64,000 bases of DNA from Phycisphaeraceae bacterium (GTDB taxonomy: Bacteria > Planctomycetota > Phycisphaerae > Phycisphaerales > UBA1924). Where the stretch lies: the NCBI GenBank assembly GCA_019636495.1, contig JAHBXL010000001.1, positions 1 through 64,000 on the forward strand, given 5' to 3'. The notes below the pieces were generated by a model. It saw nothing but the letters and a program-made list of their open reading frames with translations, had not been told where the DNA came from and ran no database searches. Below are positions 7,204-16,606 of the stretch, piece by piece (position 1 is the first letter of the stretch; every line of letters begins with the position of its first letter). A program made the position numbers and the translations under genes.

Positions 7204-9810
7204 TCAGGCTTCCCACGCGCGGCGCATGCGCTCGATGCGGTCGAGCACGGTCTCGGTCGAGAGGTGCGCGCCGATGCGCTCGATGACCAGCGGGAGCGCG
7301 AGGGGAGTTGTGCGAGCCGTGCGAACGATGCGCAGCGGTCCCCCCGACACGCGCGCGAGCACGCGGGCGAGGCGACTCTGCTCGAACATCCGCTCCAGCA
7401 CCTCGCGGCGGGATTGCACCATCAGCAGGTTGTCGGGGTCGAAGTCCCGCATCACGTCGTAGAGCAGGCCCGAACTGACTTGCAACTGCCGGCCGGTCTT
7501 GGGCGCGCCGGGGAAACTCTGCACCACCAGCCCCGCGACGCGTGCAACTTCGCGGAACTGGCGGCGCGCCATCTCTCCGAGGTTCACGCTCGCCGCGGCG
7601 TCCTCCATGAGTCCTTCCGGGCTCAAGGCGGCGCGCAGCAGGTCCTCTGTGAGATCGATCGGCGCCGGCGAGTGCAACTCAAAGCCGTAGTCGTTGGAGG
7701 CTGTGGTGAAGGTGCGAGGTTCGGGGCGCGAGAGCCGATAGGCCAGCAGCGCGGCCATGCCTCCATGCACGAGCCGCCCATCGAACGGATAGACGAACAG
7801 GTGGTGCCCTTCGCGGGTCTGCGTGATCTCGACCAGGGTCTCGTTGCTGCGAGGCACCGCGCTCAAACGCTTCTGGATCGCCGCGACCGGCGCAAAGCAG
7901 GTGAGTTCGGGCGATCGCTCGGCGGAGTCGCCATTGGAATGGGAATCCCCGGCGGCTCCGAGTGCTTCGCGCACCGATTCTCCGAGCGACTCGGAGATGG
8001 GCAGACGCGTGCCGCCCCAGATGGGCGTGAGGCTGGTGCGGCCGCGGGCAGGGCGCACCAGCGCATCGGCATCCTCCATGCGGACGAACTCGACGACCTT
8101 TCCGGCGCAATAGAACCGCTCGCCTTCGCGCAGGCGCGACACGAAGCCCTCTTCGATGCTGCCGAGCCGACGACCGCTCAGATAACGCAGGTTCACCGTC
8201 GCCTCGGCGGTAATCGTGCCGATGTTGAGTCTGTGGATCTGTCCGATGCGCCGGTTCGGCACGTGGTACACGCCCGGACGCATCGGATCGGGCGCGATGC
8301 GGTGGAACATCGGGTAGGCGCGCAGCGTTGCGCCGCCGCGCTCGACCAGGTCGAGCGCCCAGTCAAACTCGGCGCGAGTGAGGGCGGCGAATGCCGCGGT
8401 CGATCGCACCTCGTCGAACAGGCTGTCGGGAGTGAATCCGCCGCCGAGCGCGCACGTTACCAGGTGCTGCACCAGCACATCCAGCGGGCGGTCGATGGGA
8501 AGTCGCGGCTCGACATGCTGTTCGCCGACGGCGCGTCTCGCCGCGGCGATCTCCACGAGTTCGAGCGCATGCGTGGGCACGCACAGCACGCGGCAGGTTT
8601 CGCCGGGCCGGTGGCCGCTGCGGCCTGCACGCTGCATCAGGCGCGAGACGCCCTTGGGCGAGCCGATCTGCACCACGCGCTCGACAGGCGCGAAGTCAAC
8701 ACCGAGATCGAGCGAGGAGGTCGCGACGACGATGCGCACGTCGCCGTTCTTGAGCCCGGCCTCCACACGCTCGCGCTCGGCGCGGTCGATCGAGCCGTGA
8801 TGCAGGCGTACCCAGCCCGCGCTGTGCCACTCCGGTCGCGCCCAGCGGATGGCCTGATACCACTTCTCAGCCTGCGATCGCGTGTTCGTAAAGACCAGTG
8901 TTGAGCGCGCTGGGTCCAGCCACTCCAGCAGCGGCTCGAGCATCGACATGCCCATGTGACCGGCCCAGGGGAACGTGCGGATGTCGGGAGGCAGCAGGCT
9001 TTCGATGATGATCGGGCGGTCGATGGCCGCGCGAATGACCGTCGGCGATGTGTCCGCACGTGTTCCCGCCGCGGCACGGGCCGCTTCGTCGATGTTGGCG
9101 ATGGTGGCCGAGAGCGCCCATGTTCGAACTGCGGGTCGGAATCCGCGCAGCCGCGCGAGGGCCAGTTCCACCTGCGTCCCGCGCTTGGTGGAGAGCAACT
9201 CGTGCCACTCATCGATGATCACGCAGCGCAGTTCGCTGAACAACGCCGCGGCGTTCTTCTGTGCCAGCAGCAGCGAGAGCGATTCGGGCGTGGTGACGAG
9301 CACATTGGGCAGTCGCTCGCGTTGCCTGGCGCGGACACTCGCCTTGGTGTCGCCGGTGCGGGAACCGATTGAGATGGGCGCGGCGAGATCGTGAACCGGC
9401 GCGCGAAGGGCCAAGTCGATGTCGCGCGAGACGGCGCGCAGCGGCGTGACAAACAGCACCGCCAGACCGTCGGTCGGTCCGTCGAGCAGTTCGGCGAGTG
9501 GGCCCAGATAGGCTGCGTATGTCTTCCCCGCGCCGGTGGGCACGTTGATCAACCCGCTCTCGCCGCGGGCGTAGGCCGCCCAGGCCTGCTGCTGGAAGTC
9601 CCAGGGTTTCCAGCCGCGACCCGCCATCCACGCCAGAACGCGTTGACTGCCGCGATGGTGCGCGTTGATTGGCGATGGGAGCGGCTTCCTCGTTCTCACG
9701 GAGTGCCGCGGCGTGCCGCACCGATCATCGCGCACGGCAGCGGCGGATGCCACGGCCCGCGCAGCATCCTCGCGCCGCAATCGCCGCAACTCGCTTCGAA
9801 CTGTGGGCAC
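7204..9810 (-). CDS. Lhr-type DEXH helicase, ligase-associated DNA-damage-response family (868 aa)
   Basis: This is a superfamily 2 helicase. The Walker A P-T-G-A-G-K-T is at residues 91-97, the DEWH box at 200-203 and S-A-T at 234-236. The helicase C domain includes L-V-F-T-N-T-R-S-Q-A-E-K and Q-R-A-G-R-S-G-H-R-P-G. Its length and the block F-V-T-P-L-R-A-V-S-R-D-I match the ligase-associated DEXH helicase family, normally encoded with an ATP-dependent DNA ligase and a nuclease. No such partners are seen here. The start is uncertain: GTG 9810 has AGGAAA about 10 nt upstream, but residues 1-53 are not typical of the family and a later start is possible. Confidence 0.88.
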   Translation of the reverse strand: MPTVRSELRRLRREDAARAVASAAAVRDDRCGTPRHSVRTRKPLPSPINAHHRGSQRVLAWMAGRGWKPWDFQQQAWAAYARGESGLINVPTGAGKTYAAYLGPLAELLDGPTDGLAVLFVTPLRAVSRDIDLALRAPVHDLAAPISIGSRTGDTKASVRARQRERLPNVLVTTPESLSLLLAQKNAAALFSELRCVIIDEWHELLSTKRGTQVELALARLRGFRPAVRTWALSATIANIDEAARAAAGTRADTSPTVIRAAIDRPIIIESLLPPDIRTFPWAGHMGMSMLEPLLEWLDPARSTLVFTNTRSQAEKWYQAIRWARPEWHSAGWVRLHHGSIDRAERERVEAGLKNGDVRIVVATSSLDLGVDFAPVERVVQIGSPKGVSRLMQRAGRSGHRPGETCRVLCVPTHALELVEIAAARRAVGEQHVEPRLPIDRPLDVLVQHLVTCALGGGFTPDSLFDEVRSTAAFAALTRAEFDWALDLVERGGATLRAYPMFHRIAPDPMRPGVYHVPNRRIGQIHRLNIGTITAEATVNLRYLSGRRLGSIEEGFVSRLREGERFYCAGKVVEFVRMEDADALVRPARGRTSLTPIWGGTRLPISESLGESVREALGAAGDSHSNGDSAERSPELTCFAPVAAIQKRLSAVPRSNETLVEITQTREGHHLFVYPFDGRLVHGGMAALLAYRLSRPEPRTFTTASNDYGFELHSPAPIDLTEDLLRAALSPEGLMEDAAASVNLGEMARRQFREVARVAGLVVQSFPGAPKTGRQLQVSSGLLYDVMRDFDPDNLLMVQSRREVLERMFEQSRLARVLARVSGGPLRIVRTARTTPLALPLVIERIGAHLSTETVLDRIERMRRAWEA

Positions 9811-9850
9811 GCGCTCGTTTCCTGAGGTTCAGGCAAGCGTAGCGCAGAGT

Positions 9851-11209
9851 CTACGGGCACCCGGCAAACCAGGCGGAGAGGAATGCGAAGATGTCCGAGA
9901 CATCGCGCGTGCCGTTGCCGTCGAAATCCGCTGCGCACACGTGGTCGGTGCGAACAGCGAGGACCGCGGCGGGGGAGTTCACGACTCCGCAGGCGCCCGT
10001 CACACGCAGCACGTACTCGCCTACGTCGCCAGCGACGGCGGAACTGATCTGGAGCGTGGGCGAGTTCGACCCTGAAATCCGGCCGTCGTCGATCAGCGGC
10101 ACGCCGTCGTGCAGCCACTGGTAGGCGGACGAGATCCCCACGGGGCACTGGAGCGTCGCCGGGCTTCCGAGGGTGACGACGGTGCATGCGGGCGCGCCGA
10201 GGACCGGGTTGCCGCCCGCGAAGCCCTGTGCCTCAACCATCGGCGACAGGCCGCAGAGATTCTCCACGCGCATGCGGAAGATGCGCATCGGGCCGTTGTT
10301 GCCGCCGTTGGTCGGGTCTTCATAGATGTGCGTGTACTCACCGCCGGGCGGCACGGGCTGCGCGACGATCTGGAAGTAGTCCGTCGGAATGACCTGCTGG
10401 GGCGTCAGGAATACCTCGAAGTTGTAGAACTGCGCGCCCGGAGCGGCGGGCCACGAAAGAACGATTGCATCGCACACACTCCAGTTCGTGGCCGCGAAAC
10501 TCGCCGGCGCATCGGGCGCGCCCGCGAACGCTCGTTGCACGACAAAGGGCGGGTTCACGAAGTTGGCGCACGCATTGACTCGCCGGAACCAGTACGTGCT
10601 CGGTCCCGCCGGCGCGCCGGTGTCGATGAACGAGTAGTTGTTTACCGCCTGCTGCGTCGTCCATGTGGAGATGAGCACCGCGCTGGCGAAGTCCTCGTTC
10701 GGCGGGACATTGCGGTACAACTCGACCGTTCCGCGGTTGCTCGCGCCGAACGTGATCACCGGCGCGCACCCGCTGGTGTCCACATCCTGCAGCGGATTGA
10801 AGACCAGTGTCGGCAGCGGGCCAGCGGCCCACCCGGTATTGCTCGGGCCCCAGAACCCCACGCCGCTGGAGCAGTCGAACGGGTTTGGTGTGACCCGGGC
10901 CCGCACGAAGTAGAAGTACGTCTCCTGCGGCGTGACGCTCCCGTCGTTGAAAAAGTTGGCGGGGATGTTGGAGGCGATCGGCGTCCCGCCGGTGGGCGTG
11001 TTGATCGTGTTCCGGACTACGTCATAGCCCACAGCGCCCTGCACGGTGCCCCATGAGAGTTGAACCGACCCGCACAGGCCGTCGCTCGCGTTCACCGGTG
11101 GGCCGTTCGGGCAGTCGGCATGGGCCTGCTCTGCTGGGGAGCCCAGGGCGAGCGCGGCGAAGGTGGAAATGTGAAGAATACGAGTCAATCCGCCAACCGT
11201 GCGACTCAT
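9851..11209 (-). CDS. Secreted protein with Fn3/Ig-like domains and C-terminal dockerin-like motif (452 aa)
   Basis: A signal peptide occupies about residues 1-32, ending near A-E-Q-A-H-A-D. Beta-sandwich segments of fibronectin-III type follow (S-W-G-T-V-Q-G-A-V-G-Y-D-V-V-R and similar), with paired cysteines. An Ig-like domain lies at about 345-420 (Y-Q-W-L-H-D-G-V-P-L and D-V-G-E-Y-V-L-R-V). The last 28 residues hold C-A-A-D-F-D-G-N-G-T-R-D-V-S-D-I-F-A-F-L, a single dockerin-like calcium loop common at the C-terminus of planctomycete exported proteins. ATG 11209 has GAGG about 8 nt upstream and opens the signal peptide. No enzyme domain was seen, so a structural or adhesive surface role is inferred. 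Confidence 0.8.
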   Translation of the reverse strand: MSRTVGGLTRILHISTFAALALGSPAEQAHADCPNGPPVNASDGLCGSVQLSWGTVQGAVGYDVVRNTINTPTGGTPIASNIPANFFNDGSVTPQETYFYFVRARVTPNPFDCSSGVGFWGPSNTGWAAGPLPTLVFNPLQDVDTSGCAPVITFGASNRGTVELYRNVPPNEDFASAVLISTWTTQQAVNNYSFIDTGAPAGPSTYWFRRVNACANFVNPPFVVQRAFAGAPDAPASFAATNWSVCDAIVLSWPAAPGAQFYNFEVFLTPQQVIPTDYFQIVAQPVPPGGEYTHIYEDPTNGGNNGPMRIFRMRVENLCGLSPMVEAQGFAGGNPVLGAPACTVVTLGSPATLQCPVGISSAYQWLHDGVPLIDDGRISGSNSPTLQISSAVAGDVGEYVLRVTGACGVVNSPAAVLAVRTDHVCAADFDGNGTRDVSDIFAFLSAWFAGCP

Positions 11210-11340
11210 GGTTGTGCCTCCGGGCGCAGCCCGGATGGGCCGCATCGGCACAGAATACCCGAAAGTGAGGGTTGGGCCAAACCCGACTTCTTCAGCGGCC
11301 GGCGAGGAACGGTCGATTCGATCGGACAGGCCCCGGGTAT

Positions 11341-11354
11341 GGACTCTTGAGTCC
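11341..11354. promoter_or_regulatory. Inverted repeat GGACTC-TT-GAGTCC in the desaturase promoter
   Basis: Six-base arms separated by TT lie 3 bp upstream of a TATCCT -10 element (11358-11363), about 80 bp before the desaturase start. This position suits a repressor or activator that controls the desaturase and perhaps the divergent gene. Confidence 0.45.
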
Positions 11355-11433
11355 GGCTATCCTGTCTCCGCGCCGCGGCCGCGCACGGAGGCGCGGAAGG
11401 GCACGCACGGTACAAGATCCGAGGACACGCCGC

Positions 11434-12438
11434 ATGACGCAGATCGCTCCGCCGGTTCCCCTGGCAACCAAACTCTCGCTCGAACTCGAACAGCCGATTG
11501 ATCCCCTGGATCTTGGCGGAGAGTCAGAGCAACTCGAACTCGCACCGCTCTCGATTCGCATCGCCAACCTCGTGGCGATCACGCTGCCGTTCGCAGGGTT
11601 GCTCGTCGCGGTCGCGATGCTCTGGGGCGTGGCGTACAACTGGGTCTATCTGGCGATGTTTCTGGGCGGTTACGTGCTGACGGGCCTGGGCATCACGGTC
11701 GGATTCCACCGCTACTTCACGCACAAGTCGTTCGAGGCGCCGCGCGCGGTGCAGGCGGCGTTGGGCATTCTCGGGTCGATGGCGCTTGAAGGTCCGCTGC
11801 TCACCTGGGCCGCGACGCACCGTCTGCACCACCAGCACAGCGACCGGATGGACGACCCGCATTCGCCGCACACGCACGGCGAAGGATTCTCGGGGTTCTT
11901 CAAGGGACTCATCCACTCGCACTTCGGTTGGCTCTTCATGAAGGAGCCGGAGAATCTGGCCAAGTACGCCCCCGACCTCGCGAAGGACCCGCTGGTGCAG
12001 TTCATCAGCAGGACGTTCCTCCTCTGGACTTTGATCGGACTGGTCCTTCCGGCCGTCGTGGGCGGGCTTGTCACCGGAACCTGGATGGGCGTGCTGCTCG
12101 GGTTCCTGTGGGGCGGTTTGGCACGCATCTTCCTCGTTCACCATGTCACGTGGAGCGTGAACTCGGTCTGCCACCTCTGGGGTTCGCGGCCGTTCCGCAG
12201 CCACGACCACAGCCGCAACAACGCGCTGTTCGGCATACTCGCCTTTGGCGAGGGCTGGCACAACAACCACCACGCCTTCCCTGCCTCGGCGCGGCACGGA
12301 CTGCGGCCGTGGCAGTTTGATCTGAGTTACCTCGTCATCCGCGCGCTCGGACTGGTTGGGTTGGCGCGGGATATCCGCGTGCCGACACCCGACCGTCTGC
12401 AGGCCAAACTCGCGACTCAGCCCTCCAAGGCACACTGA
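11434..12438 (+). CDS. Acyl-CoA/fatty-acid delta-9-type desaturase (334 aa)
   Basis: This is an integral-membrane di-iron desaturase that introduces a double bond into acyl chains. The three histidine boxes are present: H92-R-Y-F-T-H97, H129-R-L-H-H133 and H276-N-N-H-H280. Hydrophobic pairs lie at about residues 46-88 and 188-235. The frame is open upstream to 11272, but ATG 11434 begins a normal-length family member. A TATCCT promoter and a palindrome lie 70-95 bp upstream, so expression is probably regulated, as expected for membrane-fluidity control. It converges on the metal permease gene with 13 bp between stop codons. Confidence 0.92.
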   Translation: MTQIAPPVPLATKLSLELEQPIDPLDLGGESEQLELAPLSIRIANLVAITLPFAGLLVAVAMLWGVAYNWVYLAMFLGGYVLTGLGITVGFHRYFTHKSFEAPRAVQAALGILGSMALEGPLLTWAATHRLHHQHSDRMDDPHSPHTHGEGFSGFFKGLIHSHFGWLFMKEPENLAKYAPDLAKDPLVQFISRTFLLWTLIGLVLPAVVGGLVTGTWMGVLLGFLWGGLARIFLVHHVTWSVNSVCHLWGSRPFRSHDHSRNNALFGILAFGEGWHNNHHAFPASARHGLRPWQFDLSYLVIRALGLVGLARDIRVPTPDRLQAKLATQPSKAH

Positions 12439-12451
12439 ACCGCCCGGTCAG

Positions 12452-13735
12452 TCAATCCGGGATCTGCTTGCCGTGCGGGTCGGGACGTGTGCCCACCTCC
12501 GCCGCGACGCGTTCCTGCAACTCACGCGACATGAAGTGCTCGAACCGTTCCGACGGGTCGTGCAGGTGATCGAGCGGCAGGGGCAGGTTCTGCGAGAGGT
12601 AACTCTCCCACAGCCGGTGGGCCCGGACGATCCGTCGTGCCTCCTCAAAACCAAGGGGCGTGAGCGTCAGTTCATCTCCGCGTGCTTCGACCAGCCCGCG
12701 CCGGCGCAGTTGCGCGCACGCGAGCCTGGCGACGATCGTCGCGCCCGCGGCACGAACGGCCTGGGCGTGCTGCAGCGTCGGTTGCGTGCTCTCGGCCTCG
12801 CGCTCGCCGAGACGGTAGAGCACTCCCAGCACGTCTTCGCGCGCGATGCGGAGCGAGAGGCCGGCATGGCGGATGGCCCGCGCGGCAACGCCGTATCGCG
12901 GCGCGAACACCGCGGCGAATAGAAACTGCGCGCCCGCGGCGACGGCGATCATCCCGGCGATGTTGGTGTTCATCGCGACCGCGCCGAGATAGCCGAGCAC
13001 CGCCGCGCAAACGCCGAGCACGGCCGAGAGGGCGACCATCCGCCCCAGTCTGTCGGTGAGCAACTGGGCCGTTGCGCCCGGCGCGACAAGCAGCGCGACG
13101 ACCAGGATGGAGCCGACGGCCTCGAACGAGACGACCGTCGTCGCGGTGACGGCCGTCAGCAGCACGGCCTGCACAGCGCCGGCATGGATGCCCAGCGCGG
13201 TTGCCAGGTGCGGATCAAACGAAGTGATCCGCAGTTCCTTGAACAGCAGCGCGATGAGCAGCAGATTGCCCGCGAAGAGGCCGACCTGCCACGGCAGCGC
13301 GCGCGGGACCGAAACGCCCAACAGGTCGACTCGGTCCAGCGAGACCAGTTCGAGCAGGCCGTAGAGCACGCACGAGGGATCGAGGTCGATGCTCTTGGCG
13401 ACCCACGTGACCATCAGCACTCCGACGGCAAAGAACGTCGTGAACACCACGCCCAGGGCGGCGTCGTGTGGCAGGCGGCCAATGCGGCGCACGCCCGCGG
13501 CCAGCGCGGCGGTCAGCACACCCGCGGCCAGCGCGCCGGCCAACATGGCTGCCGGGCTGCGCGTGCCCGCGAGAATGAACGCCGCGCCCAGGCCGGGGAG
13601 CACCGAGTGCGAGATCGCATCGCCCAACAGTGACAGGCGGCGGATCACCAGGAACGCGCCGATCATGCCGCACGATGCCGCGCACAGGGCGGCGATGCAG
13701 AGCGTCCACCAGTCGATGAATGAGAGGAGGTTCAT
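12452..13735 (-). CDS. Manganese/metal ABC permease fused to a DtxR-type repressor domain (427 aa)
   Basis: Residues 1-285 are an ABC-3 family permease (MntB/ZnuB/TroC type) with about eight to nine membrane segments and the conserved L-L-G-D-A-I-S-H-S-V-L-P-G block. Residues about 300-427 are not membrane. They resemble DtxR/IdeR: a winged helix (E-D-V-L-G-V-L-Y-R-L-G to A-Q-L-R-R-R-G-L-V-E-A), then L-T-P-L-G-F, R-A-H-R-L-W-E and E-R-F-E-H, carrying the His and Glu residues used as metal ligands, and D-P-H-G near the end. The same permease-repressor fusion is known in Chlamydia YtgCR. The start overlaps the preceding permease stop by ATGA. It may sense the transported metal. Confidence 0.88.
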   Translation of the reverse strand: MNLLSFIDWWTLCIAALCAASCGMIGAFLVIRRLSLLGDAISHSVLPGLGAAFILAGTRSPAAMLAGALAAGVLTAALAAGVRRIGRLPHDAALGVVFTTFFAVGVLMVTWVAKSIDLDPSCVLYGLLELVSLDRVDLLGVSVPRALPWQVGLFAGNLLLIALLFKELRITSFDPHLATALGIHAGAVQAVLLTAVTATTVVSFEAVGSILVVALLVAPGATAQLLTDRLGRMVALSAVLGVCAAVLGYLGAVAMNTNIAGMIAVAAGAQFLFAAVFAPRYGVAARAIRHAGLSLRIAREDVLGVLYRLGEREAESTQPTLQHAQAVRAAGATIVARLACAQLRRRGLVEARGDELTLTPLGFEEARRIVRAHRLWESYLSQNLPLPLDHLHDPSERFEHFMSRELQERVAAEVGTRPDPHGKQIPD

Positions 13736-14664
13736 GGCGGGGGCGCCTCCACGACGCGGCGGCGGCGCGCCTGAGCCAGCACGCCCCTTCGCGGTGAGAG
13801 CAACGCCCCGACGACGAAAACCGCCGCGGCGACGAGGACGATCAGCGGGCCGGTCGGCCAGCCGCGGGTGAGCGCGCCGCGTGGCGCGGGGAGGGTCGCG
13901 CTCAGGCCGACGCCAACGACTGCCGCGAACAGGCCGATGCCCCCGGCCAGGAGCAGCAGGACACCGAGGCGATCGGTCCAGCAGCGGGCCGCGGCGGGGG
14001 GGATGACCAGCAGCGCGACGACCATCACCACTCCGACCGCGGGCAGTCCCGCGACCGTGCACGCGCACACGAGCGCCATGACGAGAAGATCGAGCGCGAC
14101 GGTCGGCCAACCCTGGGCCGCGGCAAACTCCTCGTCAAACGTGAGTGCCTTGAACTCCTTGTAGAAAAGAGCGACAACGGCGAGGCACGCGGCGGCGACC
14201 GCGCCGATGGCGAACACATCGGCGCTGGTCATGCTCGCGGCCTTGCCGAAGATGAAGCCGTCGAGCCCCGCCGCCGCGCCTTCGGGTCGTCGGCTGATCA
14301 TGCCCGACCACACGACGCCAAGGCCGAAGAATGAGCCGATGGCGATGCCGATGGCCGCGTCTTCGCGAACGCGGGTCCATGCTCGGACGAGCGCGACAAG
14401 CCCCGCGGCCAGCGCGCCGAAGACCAGCGCGCCGAGCATGAGCGCGGCGAAACTCCGCGATTGGACGACAAAGAACGCCGCGCACACGCCGGGGAGCGCG
14501 GCGTGCGCAACCGCATCGCCGAGCAGGGCGCGGCGGCGCAAAGTCGCGAGGCATCCGACGACGCCGCACGCAACGCCGAGCGCGCACGCGCCGAGCACGA
14601 CGGTGCGCGTGTTGGCATCCTGCAGCGAGACGAAGCGGGCCAGATCGGAGAGAAAGGTATTCAC
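13732..14664 (-). CDS. Metal (Mn/Zn/Fe) ABC transporter permease (310 aa)
   Basis: This is an ABC-3 family permease with about eight hydrophobic segments and the family block L-L-G-D-A-V-A-H-A-A-L-P-G (about residues 47-59). It has no C-terminal repressor extension, unlike its downstream partner. The two permeases probably form a heterodimer in the inner membrane with the ATPase at 14694-15530. It lies 29 bp after the ATPase gene and overlaps the next permease by 4 bp, so the four transport genes form one operon. Confidence 0.9.
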   Translation of the reverse strand: MNTFLSDLARFVSLQDANTRTVVLGACALGVACGVVGCLATLRRRALLGDAVAHAALPGVCAAFFVVQSRSFAALMLGALVFGALAAGLVALVRAWTRVREDAAIGIAIGSFFGLGVVWSGMISRRPEGAAAGLDGFIFGKAASMTSADVFAIGAVAAACLAVVALFYKEFKALTFDEEFAAAQGWPTVALDLLVMALVCACTVAGLPAVGVVMVVALLVIPPAAARCWTDRLGVLLLLAGGIGLFAAVVGVGLSATLPAPRGALTRGWPTGPLIVLVAAAVFVVGALLSPRRGVLAQARRRRVVEAPPP

Positions 14665-14693
14665 GTCGGCGTCCGGGCTGCGCTGGTCGGGAT

Positions 14694-15530
14694 CTACGAC
14701 TCGGTCGTGCGGACGGCCTCCGCCGCTTCATCGAGGATCGTCAGTCGGCCGCCATAGGTCCGCTGGAGGTTCGCGTGCGTGTAGGCCTGCGCGACAGGCC
14801 CCGCGGCCACCAGGCGCATGTTCAGCAGCACGACCTCGTCGAAGTACTCCTCGACGCTCTGCAGGTCGTGGTGGACCGCGACCACCGTCCGGCCGCGCGT
14901 GCGAAGGTCGCGCAATACGTCGATGATGGCCCGTTCTGTCGCGGCGTCGACGCCGGCGAACGGCTCGTCCATCAGGTAGACCTCGGCATCCTGCGCCAGA
15001 GCACGGGCAAGGAATACGCGCTGCTGCTGACCGCCGGAGAGTTGGCCGATCTGCCGATGCGCGAAGTCGGCCATGCCGACACGCTCGAGGGCGCCCATAG
15101 CGCGGTCGCGTTCGGCGCGGCCCGGTCGTCGGAACCACCCCAGCGCTCCGTACGTGCCCATCAACGCGACGCCCAACGCGTCGACGGGGAAGTCCCAATC
15201 GACCGACTCCCGCTGCGGGACGTAGCCGACGCGGCGGCGCACCTCGCGCAGCGGCCGCCCAAGGATTCGCACGTGCCCCGATGCGGGCGGCGCAAGGCCG
15301 AGGATCGCCTTGAGCAATGTGGACTTGCCCGCGCCGTTTGGGCCGACGATGGCCGTCAGGCGGCCCGCCGCGAATGACACATCCACATCCCACAGCACGG
15401 GCTTGCGGTGATAGGCGACGGTGAGATCATGAACATCGATCGCCGGCAGCGCGATCGGCGCCGAGGGCGCGATGCTCGTGCCGGCTGCTGCCGAAGTCGG
15501 TTGCGACGTGATCGCGGGGCCGGGCTTCAT
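14694..15530 (-). CDS. Metal ABC transporter ATP-binding protein (278 aa)
   Basis: The ATPase has Walker [10 protein letters not shown] (63-71), signature L-S-G-G-Q-Q-Q (164-170) and Walker B L-M-D-E-P (186-190). [13 protein letters not shown] (about 103-115) is characteristic of MntA/ZnuC/TroB-type metal importers. A poorly conserved Ala/Pro-rich N-terminal tail (1-30) precedes the core. ATG 15530 overlaps the binding-protein stop by ATGA, which settles the start over the longer frame. It powers manganese uptake, inferred from the mntR linkage. Confidence 0.92.
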   Translation of the reverse strand: MKPGPAITSQPTSAAAGTSIAPSAPIALPAIDVHDLTVAYHRKPVLWDVDVSFAAGRLTAIVGPNGAGKSTLLKAILGLAPPASGHVRILGRPLREVRRRVGYVPQRESVDWDFPVDALGVALMGTYGALGWFRRPGRAERDRAMGALERVGMADFAHRQIGQLSGGQQQRVFLARALAQDAEVYLMDEPFAGVDAATERAIIDVLRDLRTRGRTVVAVHHDLQSVEEYFDEVVLLNMRLVAAGPVAQAYTHANLQRTYGGRLTILDEAAEAVRTTES

Positions 15531-16528
15531 GGTGCGCCGCCTCCCGGACCGGGCGTTGCCGGGGCTTCCGCCGGGCGCGATGCGGACCCGGTAGGGGAGG
15601 GGGCGGCCGGGGGGGCATCGGGGGCCAGCGCCTTGACGATGGTTTCGACATTGTGCCGGAGCATCCCCAGGTAGGTCTGGCCGGGAGTGCCCGGCGCGCC
15701 GAGCGCATCGCTGTACAACTCGCCGCCAACGCGGACGGTGTGGCCCCGGGCCTTGCACCCCTCGATGAGCGCATCAACGGCCTTTCGCGGCACGCTCGAC
15801 TCGATGAAGACCGCCGGCAGTCTTCGCTGCACCAGCAGGTCCACCAGCGCGTTGATGTCCTTGAGCGCGGCCTCCGAATCTGTGGAGACCCCCTGGATGG
15901 CGTGCACCTCGACGCCGTATGCCTGTCCGAAGTACCCGAACGCGTCGTGCGCGGTGACCAGCACGCGGTCGCTCCTGGGGATCCGGTTCACCTGGTCGCG
16001 GCACCACTCGTGCGTGGCGCGCAGTTCGGCGATGTACCTGTCGGCGTTGGCCGCGAAGGTCGCCTTGCTCGCGGGGTCGCGTTCGGCGAGCGCATCGCGG
16101 GTGCGCTCCACGGCCTTGATCCACAGCGTGGGGTCGAACCAGACGTGCGGGTCGAAGTGGCCCGCGAACTCCGGCGGTTCGCGCAGCAGCGATTCATCGA
16201 TCGACTCGGTCACCTGCACTGTGGGCTTGGTTCGCGCCAACCGCACCAGCACATCGGCAAGGCGCCCCTCGAGGTGCAGGCCGTTGTAGAGAATCAGGTC
16301 CGCCGCCTGCAGGGCACGGACATCGCCAGGGGTGGCCTTGTAAAGATGCGGGTCAACGCCCGGGCCCATGAGCGCGGTGACCTCTGCACGGTCGCCGGCC
16401 ACGTTCCTCGCGGCGTCGGCGATCATGCCGGTGGTGGCGACGACCTTCAACGGCGGGGCGGCCGCGGCGGCCGGGAACAGCAATACGTGGACGAGGGCCA
16501 GTGCCGAGACGAGTGCGGTGCGGGTCAT
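15527..16528 (-). CDS. Metal ABC transporter substrate-binding protein, TroA/MntC/ZnuA family (333 aa)
   Basis: A signal peptide covers residues 1-23. The cluster A-I binding fold shows probable ligands H61 (D-P-H-L-Y), H128 (D-P-H-V-W-F-D), H194 (T-A-H-D-A-F-G-Y-F) and D274 (Y-S-D-A-L-G). This His-His-His-Asp set is of TroA/ZnuA type; PsaA-type manganese binders have Glu at the third site. Metal choice therefore rests mainly on the adjacent mntR and MntR-like boxes. The C-terminal 40 residues are Pro/Ala/Gly-rich. AAGGAAA lies about 9 nt before ATG, and an MntR-like box is centred 52 bp upstream. It is the first gene of the four-gene transport operon. Confidence 0.9.
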   Translation of the reverse strand: MTRTALVSALALVHVLLFPAAAAAPPLKVVATTGMIADAARNVAGDRAEVTALMGPGVDPHLYKATPGDVRALQAADLILYNGLHLEGRLADVLVRLARTKPTVQVTESIDESLLREPPEFAGHFDPHVWFDPTLWIKAVERTRDALAERDPASKATFAANADRYIAELRATHEWCRDQVNRIPRSDRVLVTAHDAFGYFGQAYGVEVHAIQGVSTDSEAALKDINALVDLLVQRRLPAVFIESSVPRKAVDALIEGCKARGHTVRVGGELYSDALGAPGTPGQTYLGMLRHNVETIVKALAPDAPPAAPSPTGSASRPAEAPATPGPGGGAP

Positions 16529-16571
16529 TCGGCGTTTCCTTTCGGCCGACCATGATGCGTCGGCAACAAAC

Positions 16572-16587
16572 TGTATACAAGTCTACA
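16572..16587. promoter_or_regulatory. Imperfect MntR-like box and -10 upstream of the metal transport operon
   Basis: On the minus strand the sequence is TGTAGACTTGTATACA, with six of eight base pairs symmetric and outer TGTA/TACA arms shared with the perfect box at 17379-17394. TATACA within it could be the -10 element, so binding would block transcription of the binding-protein operon. Confidence 0.6.
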
Positions 16588-16606
16588 AACGAGGGTGTCG
16601 CAGGAA

